A stretch of DNA of 42,963 nucleotides from Planctomycetota bacterium (GTDB taxonomy: Bacteria > Planctomycetota > Phycisphaerae > UBA1845 > Fen-1342). The notes beneath the pieces were generated by a model that did not search any database, had not been told where the DNA came from, and saw only the letters and a program-made list of their open reading frames with translations. The stretch lies in NCBI GenBank assembly GCA_018814045.1, contig JAHJAR010000183.1:1-42963 (forward strand). The letters are read 5' to 3'. The position numbers and the translations under genes were made by a program. This document shows, piece after piece, positions 24,190 through 31,854 of this stretch. How positions within the stretch are numbered: position 1 is the first letter of the stretch; each line of letters opens with the position of its first letter.

Positions 24190-25274
24190 TTATCGACATC
24201 CACTGCCACTACACGCTCACGCAGCGGCCCGCGCAGGTCAGCGAGCGCTTCTCGTTCGAGCCGGCGGAGACCGACGGCCGGCCCGCGTACGACTCGTGCA
24301 TCGCGCCGCGCAATGCCCACCGGCTCAGTTGGCGCGCCTTCGGTTGGTATCTGGGATTCAAGCAGAGCCCCGCTCTCGACCAGCAGATCGAGGCGTTCTA
24401 CGAACGGCACCTGCACGCGGGCGGCCCGGTCGACCGCATCGTGCTGCTGGCCTTCGATGCCTACCACGATGACGCCGGCCGCCAAGTGTCCTTTCCTACG
24501 GAACGCGGCGATGTAGGCAGCGACATCTACACGTCCAACAGCCTCGTCCGCGAACTGTGTCGCCGGCATCCGGAGCGCTTCCTCTTCGGAGCCTCGGTGC
24601 ACCCGTATCGGGAGGGCGCGGTACGGTGCGTGGAGGAGGTCTTCGCCGCCGGGGCTTGTCTGCTGAAGTGGATTCCGCTGCACCAGAACATCGATATTGC
24701 GGATCCACGGACGCTCGCCGTCATGCGCCGCTGTGCTGAATTGGGCCTGCCACTGCTGCTGCACTACAGCGAAGAATTCACGCTGAGCACGAACCATCGC
24801 GAGTACCGCTCGGCCACGGCGTTGCTCGACGTGTTACGCCGCCTGCGCCGGGCAGGTTGCATGCCGCCCACGATCCTCGCGCACGTGGCCACACCGGTGA
24901 GTCCGTTCGGCGAGCGTGATTCGCACAACGCCGTTGTTTCCGCTTTACTCGATGAGTTCGCCGACGCCCCGCTCTACGCGGACATCTCGGCCCTGACGGC
25001 GTGGTCGAAGACCGGGTTTCTGCGGCGTATGGCCAGACGGCAGGAGCTACACGGTAAGCTGCTGTTCGGGACGGACTTTCCCATACCGCTGGCCCTGCCG
25101 CGTTTGCGGCGCGACTTGGGAGTGGACTATCGCCGCATTGCGGGCGAGCATTCGTGGATCCAACAGGCAGCGCTGATCTACCGCCACCTGGGCTTCAACG
25201 AGATCGTGTTTCACCGGGCCGCCGAGCTGCTGCCGCACGTGGAGTACTTCGCGCCAGCGCCGGCCACCTGGTAG
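24186..25274 (+). CDS. Amidohydrolase-2 family metal-dependent hydrolase
   Basis: A 362-aa cytoplasmic protein of the amidohydrolase_2 (TIM-barrel metallohydrolase/decarboxylase) family. The N-terminal metal motif is IDIHCHY (His6, His8). A central strand LLKWIPLHQNID follows, then LPLLLHYSEE, ILAHVATPVSPFG, and the late metal/catalytic Asp in LLFGTDFPIP. The sequence looks complete and active. Family members cleave or decarboxylate small cyclic or aromatic compounds; the substrate here is unknown. ATG 24186 overlaps the preceding stop (ATGA). Next downstream, after 93 nt, is the Cys/Met PLP enzyme gene, possibly in the same transcript. Confidence 0.83.
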   Translation: MIIDIHCHYTLTQRPAQVSERFSFEPAETDGRPAYDSCIAPRNAHRLSWRAFGWYLGFKQSPALDQQIEAFYERHLHAGGPVDRIVLLAFDAYHDDAGRQVSFPTERGDVGSDIYTSNSLVRELCRRHPERFLFGASVHPYREGAVRCVEEVFAAGACLLKWIPLHQNIDIADPRTLAVMRRCAELGLPLLLHYSEEFTLSTNHREYRSATALLDVLRRLRRAGCMPPTILAHVATPVSPFGERDSHNAVVSALLDEFADAPLYADISALTAWSKTGFLRRMARRQELHGKLLFGTDFPIPLALPRLRRDLGVDYRRIAGEHSWIQQAALIYRHLGFNEIVFHRAAELLPHVEYFAPAPATW

Positions 25275-25367
25275 CACGGCGCGGCCCGGAAGTGGGGTGG
25301 GGGCTCTCCGCCTGGCCAGCCCGACGACGCGCTTGACCGCCGGGCGGAAAACCGCGACCTTGCCCGA

Positions 25368-26585
25368 ATGACGCATGCTCATCAATCAAACGGACAACCG
25401 CCCGGTGCGGGCGGCAATGCTGCGGGTGACGCGCTATCCGACGCCGGCTTCGAGACGATTTGCGCCCACTACGCGGATGATCGCCACGGCCACGCCGGCG
25501 CCGTCGTTCCCCCCATCTACCAGGTTTCCACGTTCCTCTACCGCGATGCGGAGGCTTTCGAGCGGCGCAAGCAACCCGGCGACCCGCAATGCGAGTACAC
25601 ACGCTGGAAGAACCCGACCACGATGGCGCTCGAGGCCAAGCTCGCCCGGCTGGAAGCGGGCAACTGGGCGCGCTGCTTCGCCTCCGGCATGGGGGCGATC
25701 ACCGCCGCCATCAATGCCTGCGTGGAGAGCGGCGCGCACGTGGTCTGCGTGGGACAATGCTACTGGCCCACCCGCCGCTACCTCTCGGAATACCTGACCC
25801 GCTTCGGCGTACGGGTCACCTTTGTCAATGGCTGTGACCCCGACGACTTCGTCGCGGCGTTTGAACCCGACACGCGTTTGCTGTACCTCGAAAGTCCGAC
25901 CAGCGGGTTCTTCGAAATGCCACCCGCCGAGCCGCTCGCCGCGGCCGCTCGACAGCGCGGCATCACCACCATCTTCGACAATTCGTGGGCTACGCCCTAT
26001 TTTCAGCGCCCGCTGGAGCTCGGGTGCGATCTGGTCGTGCACAGCGCCACCAAGTTCATCGGCGGCCACAGCGACGTCGTCGCCGGCGCGCTGATCGGCC
26101 GCGACGAGGAGCTGGGCCAGCGGCTGCTCGCGGAAAGCGAACTGCTCGGGGCGACGCCGGACCCGTTCGCGGCCTGGCTGCTGCAACGCGGGCTGCGGAC
26201 GCTGGCGGTCAGAATGGAGCGCCATCAGCAGAACGGCCTGGCTGTGGCGCATTTCCTCGAGGAGCACCCGCGCGTGGCCCGCGTGCATCACCCCGGTCTG
26301 GCGAGCCACCCACAACACGAGCTCGCCCGGCGCCAACTGCGCGGCTACGCCAGCCTGTTCAGTTTCGAGCTGAAGGAGCAAACGCGCGCGGCTACGCACC
26401 GTTTTCTGAACCGCCTGAAGCTCTTCGGCATCGGCGTCAGTTGGGGCGGGCACGAGAGCCTGGCCGTCGGCGGTACGCTCTTTTCCCGCAGCTCAGAGCA
26501 GGAGCTGTGGCTCATTCGGCTGCACATCGGGCTGGAAACGGTGGACGACCTCATCAGCGATCTGCGACAGGCCCTGGAGGAGTAG
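25368..26585 (+). CDS. Cys/Met-metabolism PLP-dependent enzyme
   Basis: A 405-aa fold-type I PLP enzyme of the cystathionine gamma-synthase/beta-lyase/O-acylhomoserine sulfhydrylase group. Landmarks: VPPIYQVSTFLY near the N-terminus, YTRWKNPTT (Tyr/Arg for PLP phosphate from the neighbouring subunit), FASGMGAITAAI, YLESPTSGFFEM, IFDNSWATPYF with the PLP-nitrogen Asp, and the Schiff-base Lys229 in VHSATKFIGGHSD. The sequence does not settle whether it makes or cleaves cystathionine; the DNSWATPYFQRP stretch leans toward a beta-lyase-like member. No clear ribosome-binding site precedes ATG 25368. The lyase gene at 26592 starts six bases after its stop, and that gene's AGGAG lies inside this gene's last codons, so they are co-transcribed. 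Confidence 0.87.
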   Translation: MTHAHQSNGQPPGAGGNAAGDALSDAGFETICAHYADDRHGHAGAVVPPIYQVSTFLYRDAEAFERRKQPGDPQCEYTRWKNPTTMALEAKLARLEAGNWARCFASGMGAITAAINACVESGAHVVCVGQCYWPTRRYLSEYLTRFGVRVTFVNGCDPDDFVAAFEPDTRLLYLESPTSGFFEMPPAEPLAAAARQRGITTIFDNSWATPYFQRPLELGCDLVVHSATKFIGGHSDVVAGALIGRDEELGQRLLAESELLGATPDPFAAWLLQRGLRTLAVRMERHQQNGLAVAHFLEEHPRVARVHHPGLASHPQHELARRQLRGYASLFSFELKEQTRAATHRFLNRLKLFGIGVSWGGHESLAVGGTLFSRSSEQELWLIRLHIGLETVDDLISDLRQALEE

Positions 26586-26591
26586 CACCCG

Positions 26592-28058
26592 ATGGCGCGT
26601 GCGAAGAAGAAACCCACGCCGAGTGGCCGACGTTCGCCGCACGACGCATATGAAAGCCCGCTCGTTACGCGTTACGCTTCGAGCGAGATGATCCGCGTGT
26701 GGGGCCCGCAGAAGCGCTATGCTACCTGGCGGGGAATCTGGGTGGCCCTGGCCGAAGCGCAGCGCGAACTGGGCCTGCCGATTACGCTGAAGCAGATCCG
26801 GGCGATGAAGCGCGCCATCGATGACATCGACTTCGCCGCCGTCGCCAAATACGAGCAGCAAACCCGTCACGACGTCATGGCCCACATCCACGCCTTCGGC
26901 GACGCGGCGCCCGAAGCCCGCGGCATCATCCATCTCGGTGCGACCAGCATGGATGTGGTCGACAACGCCGACCTCATGCTAACCCGCGCGGCACTCGACC
27001 TGCTCACGAGCCGACTTGTCGGTGTGATCCGCGTCCTGGCCCGCTTCTGCGAGAAGTACGCGGACTTGCCCACGCTCGGCTTCACGCACCTCCAACCGGC
27101 CCAACTCACCACCGTCGGCAAGCGCGCCTGTATCTGGCTACAGGATCTGATGATGGATGTGGCGCGTTTGACAGCGTTGCGCGCGGGCCTGAAATGTCGC
27201 GGCCTGCGCGGCGCGACCGGCACGCAAGCGTCATTTCTCAAGCTCCTGGGCAGTGCCGCCAAAGTCCGCCGGCTCGAGCAGACGTTTACCCACCGCCTCG
27301 GTTTCGACGGCTGTTACGCCGTTTGTGGTCAGACCTATTCGCGCAAGGTCGACGTCGAGCTCGTCTCCGCCCTCGCCTCGTTCGCCGCCGGCACGCAGAA
27401 GCTCTGCAACGACATCCGCCTGCTGGCGCTGCTGAAAGAGATAGAGGAACCGTTTGGCAAAAAGCAGGTCGGCAGTTCCGCGATGCCGTACAAGCGCAAT
27501 CCGATGCGGTGTGAACGCGCGACGGGGCTCGCCCGTTATCTCATCAGTCTGGCCACCTCGCCCCCGCTGACGCTCGGAGCCCAGATGTTCGAGCGCACGC
27601 TCGACGATTCCAGCAACAAGCGGCTGGTCATGCCCGAAGCATTCCTGACCGCTGACGCCCTCGGCATCCTCCTGCACAGCATCCTGGACGGCCTGGTCGT
27701 TTACCCGGCGATGATCGCCGCCCACGTCGCCGCCGAGCTGCCCTTCATCGCGACGGAGGAGATCCTCATGGAAGCCGTCAAACGCGGCGGCGACCGGCAG
27801 GACCTGCACGAACGCCTCCGCCAACACAGCCAGGCCGCGGCCGAGCAGGTCAAGAAACTCGGCCGGCCGAACGATCTAATCAAACGGCTGCAAGCTGATC
27901 CGGCCTTCGCCGGCCTCAACTGGCCGCGTTTGCTCGATCCCCAGCGCCACGTCGGCCTGGCCCCGCGGCAAACGCGGGAGTACCTGCGCACGCAGGCGCG
28001 CCCGTTCCTCCAGCAGGAACGGGGCGTCAAGACGCACTCTACGCACCTGAAGGTCTAG
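26592..28058 (+). CDS. purB: Adenylosuccinate lyase
   Basis: A 488-aa enzyme of purine biosynthesis. It cleaves SAICAR to AICAR plus fumarate and adenylosuccinate to AMP plus fumarate, as a cytoplasmic homotetramer. Motifs: SPLVTRYASSEM at the N-terminus, RHDVMAHIHAFG, GIIHLGATSMDVVDNAD, GFTHLQPAQLTTVGKR with the catalytic His, and the fumarase-superfamily signature GSSAMPYKRNPMRCE with the mobile-loop Ser. Many of these stretches read like animal ADSL rather than the shorter E. coli or Bacillus enzymes (comparison from memory). The start has AGGAG nine bases upstream. The last 11 or so codons overlap a copy of the intergenic repeat described at 28024-28079, so the extreme C-terminus is repeat-derived. 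Confidence 0.93.
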   Translation: MARAKKKPTPSGRRSPHDAYESPLVTRYASSEMIRVWGPQKRYATWRGIWVALAEAQRELGLPITLKQIRAMKRAIDDIDFAAVAKYEQQTRHDVMAHIHAFGDAAPEARGIIHLGATSMDVVDNADLMLTRAALDLLTSRLVGVIRVLARFCEKYADLPTLGFTHLQPAQLTTVGKRACIWLQDLMMDVARLTALRAGLKCRGLRGATGTQASFLKLLGSAAKVRRLEQTFTHRLGFDGCYAVCGQTYSRKVDVELVSALASFAAGTQKLCNDIRLLALLKEIEEPFGKKQVGSSAMPYKRNPMRCERATGLARYLISLATSPPLTLGAQMFERTLDDSSNKRLVMPEAFLTADALGILLHSILDGLVVYPAMIAAHVAAELPFIATEEILMEAVKRGGDRQDLHERLRQHSQAAAEQVKKLGRPNDLIKRLQADPAFAGLNWPRLLDPQRHVGLAPRQTREYLRTQARPFLQQERGVKTHSTHLKV

Positions 28059-28079
28059 CCGTAGGGTGCGTCTTGGCGC
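28024..28079. repeat. Repeat-derived hairpin spanning the purB stop codon
   Basis: Arms 28024-28043 and 28060-28079 are inverted copies (18 of 20 positions pair; the other two can form G-U in RNA). The 16-nt loop contains the TAG stop of purB (28056-28058). The left arm is coding. Core of the right arm: CGTAGGGTGCGTCTTG. As a GC-rich hairpin at a gene end it could act as a terminator or mRNA 3' stabiliser (inference), although no T-run follows. Confidence 0.75.
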
Positions 28080-28174
28080 ACCAACCTCATCTATAGGGCC
28101 AAGCGTGTGGGCAACGCAGGAACTCGTGCTTGACGGGGTTGTAGCAGGAATGGTGCGTCAAGATGCACCCTACG
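28060..28174. repeat. 115-bp MITE-like unit with imperfect terminal inverted repeats
   Basis: Termini 28060-28083 and 28151-28174 are 24-bp inverted repeats differing at two positions. The 67 nt between have no coding potential. No convincing target-site duplication is visible at the outer edges. The left terminus also pairs with the arm inside purB (28024-28043), giving three alternating copies within 151 nt. Short CGTAGGGTGCGT-type palindromes are commonly scattered between bacterial genes (from memory); whether this one is mobile is unknown. Confidence 0.6.
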
Positions 28175-28219
28175 CGCCTCGAATGAGGACGAACGGTTAC
28201 TCACAACAGAGAAAGCAAA

Positions 28220-29191
28220 ATGACAAGCGAATCCGCCAAACAGGCAGCCCCCAGAGCATTCGTTTCCTATTCGTGGGACACTCCGGAGCACAAGAGTTGG
28301 ACCAAAACTCTAGCGACAAGGTTGCGCGCCGACGGCGTGGACGTAACGCTCGACCAATGGCGCGTCGATCCCGGCGATCAACTGCCGAAGTTCATGGAGA
28401 CGGCGATCCGGGAGAACAGCTATGTGCTCATCATATGCACCCCCAACTACAAGAAAAAATCGGATGAACGCAGAGGAGGCGTGGGGTACGAAGGTGACAT
28501 CATGACCGGAGAGGTGCTCACCGAGCACAATGACCGGAAGTTCATCCCTGTCCTTCGCTCCGGGACTCCGAGCGACGCAATGCCGTCGTGGCTGGGGGGT
28601 AAGTATTCGATCAACCTATGCGGCGACCCGTACTCGGAAGAGGGGTATCAGGACCTGCTGCTCACGCTGCACAATCAACGGGAACAGGCCCCGCCGATTG
28701 GGAAGGCCCCGGAGCTTCGAATTCCTAGCCGTGACGAACCGAAGAAGGACTCTCCCACAAAAGGGGCTCCGAGCGAGGAGTTCGTGCCGATCAAGATCAG
28801 GGGTGTACTAGCCGATGAGGCCGGGCGCCCCAAGAACGACGGGACGCGCGGTAGCGCCCTGTACGCGATTCCGTTCAAGCTCAGCCGCGTGCCGAGTGAT
28901 GAGTGGGACGAGTTGTTCATTCAAGCGTGGGATCATCCGCCCCAGTGGACAACGAGTCACCGACCCGGGATCGCGCGAGTGCAGGGCGATCGGATTATCC
29001 TCGATGGCACGACGATTGAAGAGGTTCGCGATACCCACCGAGCGACATTGAGACTTGTCGTTGACGCCGTAAACGACAAGATCGCGCAACGGGTTGGTAA
29101 GCGCTGTGCTGCCGAGGCTGCCAAGACCCAGCAGGAGCAACTGCAGCAGGAAAACCTGCACAAAATCGCCGACGACCTAGAGTTCGATTGA
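28220..29191 (+). CDS. TIR/SEFIR-domain protein
   Basis: A 323-aa soluble protein. Residues about 12-150 form a TIR-like (SEFIR/TIR_2) domain: AFVSYSWDTPEHKSW, then LRADGVDVTLDQWRVDPGDQ, then AIRENSYVLIICTPNYKKKS and a GGVGYEGDIMTGEV stretch with a Glu where TIR NADases have their catalytic acid (assignment tentative). After a charged linker comes an unrecognised C-terminal domain (about 195-323: IKIRGVLADEAG, FKLSRVPSDEWDELFIQAW) ending in a short coiled-coil-like tail. Bacterial TIR proteins often consume NAD+ or make signalling nucleotides in phage defence. No Thoeris, CBASS or prokaryotic-Argonaute partner gene is adjacent. GC counted on sample lines is about 52-57%, below neighbours, and repeat copies flank the gene, which suggests acquisition. 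The ATG has a weak AGAGA seven to eight bases upstream. Confidence 0.82.
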   Translation: MTSESAKQAAPRAFVSYSWDTPEHKSWTKTLATRLRADGVDVTLDQWRVDPGDQLPKFMETAIRENSYVLIICTPNYKKKSDERRGGVGYEGDIMTGEVLTEHNDRKFIPVLRSGTPSDAMPSWLGGKYSINLCGDPYSEEGYQDLLLTLHNQREQAPPIGKAPELRIPSRDEPKKDSPTKGAPSEEFVPIKIRGVLADEAGRPKNDGTRGSALYAIPFKLSRVPSDEWDELFIQAWDHPPQWTTSHRPGIARVQGDRIILDGTTIEEVRDTHRATLRLVVDAVNDKIAQRVGKRCAAEAAKTQQEQLQQENLHKIADDLEFD

Positions 29192-29216
29192 AAAGCGAGG
29201 TGCGGAGGATCGGAAC

Positions 29217-29243
29217 GAAGACGGGCGGGTGGCGCCCGTCTTC
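29217..29243. terminator. Perfect 11-bp hairpin after the TIR gene
   Basis: GAAGACGGGCG (29217-29227), loop GGTGG, CGCCCGTCTTC (29233-29243): a perfect 11-bp stem 25 nt past the stop of the TIR-domain gene. No T-run follows, so it may be a hairpin-only terminator or an RNA-stabilising end. It is symmetrical and could act on both strands. Confidence 0.5.
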
Positions 29244-29392
29244 AGACGTGGAGGCGTGGTTTGACACCGATAGCCGCGCTGGATTTCTTGAAGGGACCGA
29301 TCACGGAAGGCGTCCTCGTAGGGTAATACGCCCGACGGCCCGCCGCGGCGACGGTGGGCCTGAGCGCCGCATGGACAATAGTGGTCGAGCAG

Positions 29393-29409
29393 CGTAGGGT
29401 GCGTCTTGA
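29393..29409 (+). repeat. Half copy of the CGTAGGGTGCGTCTTG repeat
   Basis: Seventeen bases match the left terminus of the 28060-28174 unit exactly except at its variable sixteenth position, where it has the base of the right terminus. It has the same orientation as 28060 and lies 29 nt upstream of the serine hydrolase start. With the copies near 28.1 kb it brackets the TIR-domain gene. No second arm is present. Confidence 0.6.
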
Positions 29410-29437
29410 TTTGCTGATCCAAGCCGGGAGAGTCGAC

Positions 29438-30955
29438 ATGCCGAGGATTCACCGCCGCACGTTAGCGCTGTTGGTAACCGCGGTCGCAACAGTTGTGGCC
29501 ACGGCGAGCACCGCCCATGCCCAGCAATCCCCGGGACCGTACAAAGACGTCCGCGGACTGCCCCAGACACCCGGCGGAAAGTGCGTCAAGGAGTTGATGG
29601 ACGTCATCAACGCCGGCGACCACGAGCGGTTCAAGCAATTTATCAGCGAGCGCTTCAGTCCGGCGTTCCGCGACGCGTTCCCCCTGGAGCAGCATCTGGC
29701 CGTCTTCGACGACGTACGCGAGCGCAGTGGCGGGCTCGATTTCCATGGCATCCGCGAGTATGAGCGCCCGCGCTCGGACAACGAGATCGTGGCGATCCTG
29801 AAAGAACGGCTCACGGACGCCTGGACCGCCTTCATCATCGAAGTTGAACCGCAGCCGCCCCACCGCATCGCGCGCTTGCGCTTCGCCCCCGCCCGTCCGC
29901 CCAGCGACATTGGCCCGCCGACGAAGCTGACCGAAGCGGAGCTGTTGGCCGAGTTGCGAACGTTCCTGGACCGGCTGGCCAAGGCCGACGCTTTCTCCGG
30001 CACGGTCATGCTCGCCAAAGACGATCGCATCCTGTTCGAGCAAGCCTACGGCCTGGCGAGCAAACGCTTCGACGTCCCCAACCGCATCGATACCAAGTTC
30101 AACCTGGGCTCGATGAACAAGATGTTCACCGCCGTCGCCATCGCCCAGCTCGTCGAGCGCAGCCAACTGTCCTTCGACGACCCACTCAGCAAGCACCTGG
30201 GCCCCGACTGGCTGCCCGCCGAGATCGCCGACAAGATCACGATCAGCCACCTGCTGAGCCATACGTCCGGTCTCGGCAGCCACTTCACGGACGAGTTCCA
30301 GAACTCCTCGCGCCTGCTCTTCCGCACGGTCAACGACTGGAGACCGCTGCTGTCACAGCAGACGCTCGCGTTCGAGCCGGGCAGCGAATGGCGTTACAGC
30401 AACGCCGGCTTCTACTTCCTGGGCGCGCTCATCGAGAAGGTCACGGGCCAGGACTATTACGACTACATTCGCGAACACGTCTACCGCCCGGCCGGCATGA
30501 CCAACAGCGACAGCTATGACATGGATCGTCCGATCCCCAACCTGGCCATCGGCTACACCAAGCAACAGACGCCGGACGGATCGGTATGGACGAACAACAC
30601 TTTCCAACACACGATCCGCGGCGGCCCGGCCGGGGGCGGTTTCTCGACCGTCGAGGACCTGCGGAAATTCGACCAAGCGCTGCGCCACAACAAGCTGCTC
30701 GGTGCCAAATACACCGAATTGCTCTGGACACCCAAGCCGAATTCGCCCGACTATGGCTACGGTTTCGGCCTTCAGGGCACGCCCGACAACCGCATCGTCG
30801 GCCACAGCGGCGGCTTCCCCGGCATCAGCGCCAACCTGTCGATGTATCTCGACACGGGCTACACGAGCGTTGTTCTGTCGAACTACGACCGCGCTGCCGC
30901 CACGGTCACCACCAAGATCCGCGAGTTGCACGGCCGGCTGCAACGCTCTGAGTGA
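29438..30955 (+). CDS. Exported serine hydrolase (beta-lactamase class C-like)
   Basis: A 505-aa exported protein with a signal peptide ending near STAHAQ. The first 130 or so mature residues form a separate helical/strand module (VKELMDVINAGDHERFKQFI, then ILKERLTDAWTAFIIEVEPQ) of the type that precedes many serine hydrolases. Then comes a PBP4*/class C beta-lactamase fold. The SxxK motif is Ser225-M-N-Lys228, the YxN motif is Tyr320-S-Asn322, and the third motif is His456-S-G-G in place of KTG. It should be an active esterase, D-aminopeptidase-like enzyme or peptidoglycan-related hydrolase; antibiotic resistance should not be inferred from the fold. ATG 29438 has GGGAG seven bases upstream. 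The longer frame from 29354 reads through the repeat copy and is rejected. Confidence 0.87.
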   Translation: MPRIHRRTLALLVTAVATVVATASTAHAQQSPGPYKDVRGLPQTPGGKCVKELMDVINAGDHERFKQFISERFSPAFRDAFPLEQHLAVFDDVRERSGGLDFHGIREYERPRSDNEIVAILKERLTDAWTAFIIEVEPQPPHRIARLRFAPARPPSDIGPPTKLTEAELLAELRTFLDRLAKADAFSGTVMLAKDDRILFEQAYGLASKRFDVPNRIDTKFNLGSMNKMFTAVAIAQLVERSQLSFDDPLSKHLGPDWLPAEIADKITISHLLSHTSGLGSHFTDEFQNSSRLLFRTVNDWRPLLSQQTLAFEPGSEWRYSNAGFYFLGALIEKVTGQDYYDYIREHVYRPAGMTNSDSYDMDRPIPNLAIGYTKQQTPDGSVWTNNTFQHTIRGGPAGGGFSTVEDLRKFDQALRHNKLLGAKYTELLWTPKPNSPDYGYGFGLQGTPDNRIVGHSGGFPGISANLSMYLDTGYTSVVLSNYDRAAATVTTKIRELHGRLQRSE

Positions 30956-31195
30956 AGCTGCGCCGCCGCGCGCGGCGCGGGCGGGGGTGGCTCCGGTCCA
31001 GGTTTCTCGCCCCCTGGCAAAGGCCGCCGCGTGGCCTCTTGCCGCGAGCGCGGGCCGCGGGTAGGCTCGCTGATCCTGGTTTTATGCCGGTCCAGGCGCA
31101 GCGGCCGCGGGGGCGTTGTCCGCGCAGGAGCGCTACCCGCCGCCACGACGCCACGGTTGCCGGTGCGTGGCAAGTTGCCCGTGGAGACCCCGTCA

Positions 31196-31627
31196 ATGGC
31201 AGACGACATCAGCATTCTGAACGACCTGCTGGACCTGCAGTGGCAGAGCATGATCACGCGCCTGGGCGAGGCGCCGCCCTACGCCGGCGCAGCCGAGGCC
31301 GAGTCGGTCGCCCTGCTACAGGAGATGGTCGCTGACGAAGCTGAGCATGTACGGCTGTTGACCGCAACTATCCAGGCCTTGGGCGGGGCGCCGCGCCCGC
31401 GCGTTTACCATGCCCAGCACGCCCGGGTCCAGTACCACGACCTGTCGTACCTGCTGCCATTGCTGATCGGCGACAAGCAACACACGCTGGACGCCTATCG
31501 CGGCAAGGCGGGACAGACTCGGGATGGGGACAGTGCGAAGCTGGTGGCCGACATCACGCAGCGGCACGAGACCCACCTGGGCCGCTTGCAGGCCTTGGCG
31601 ACCTCGCGAACACCGACACCAAGCTAG
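31196..31627 (+). CDS. Ferritin-like small protein
   Basis: A 143-aa, mostly helical protein of the ferritin-like superfamily. It has an N-terminal helix (ISILNDLLDLQWQSMITRLGE), then EAESVALLQEMVADEAEHVRLL carrying an ExxH pair, and a C-terminal helix with RHETHLGRLQAL. The spacing suggests a four-helix bundle that could bind a di-metal centre, but the full ligand set is not certain. Metal storage, oxidative-stress protection and a non-catalytic role all remain possible. ATG 31196 has GGAG nine bases upstream; the frame is open to 31031 but that part is Arg/Gly-rich and not protein-like. Confidence 0.68.
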   Translation: MADDISILNDLLDLQWQSMITRLGEAPPYAGAAEAESVALLQEMVADEAEHVRLLTATIQALGGAPRPRVYHAQHARVQYHDLSYLLPLLIGDKQHTLDAYRGKAGQTRDGDSAKLVADITQRHETHLGRLQALATSRTPTPS

Positions 31628-31854
31628 TTCACGCCAACTCTGACATCAGGACCCTCTGGACCAGGATTGACCTCGGCCACAGCGTTGCGCTGGTGATGTG
31701 CTTTATCGGCCGCCACTGCCGGACAAGACGGCCGATCAAGGCGGCGGGCATTCGGCACGATGATACCAGCACGAGGTGTGGAATACGCTCAGGTGAACGT
31801 GGAAAGCGCGCGCCCGGAAATGAGGGTGCGCGCAGGCGGCACAACGGGTAGATC

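Noticed and set aside
28220..29191. Thoeris or CBASS defence system
   Set aside because: No ThsA-like, cyclase or other partner gene is adjacent; only the single TIR-domain gene is present.
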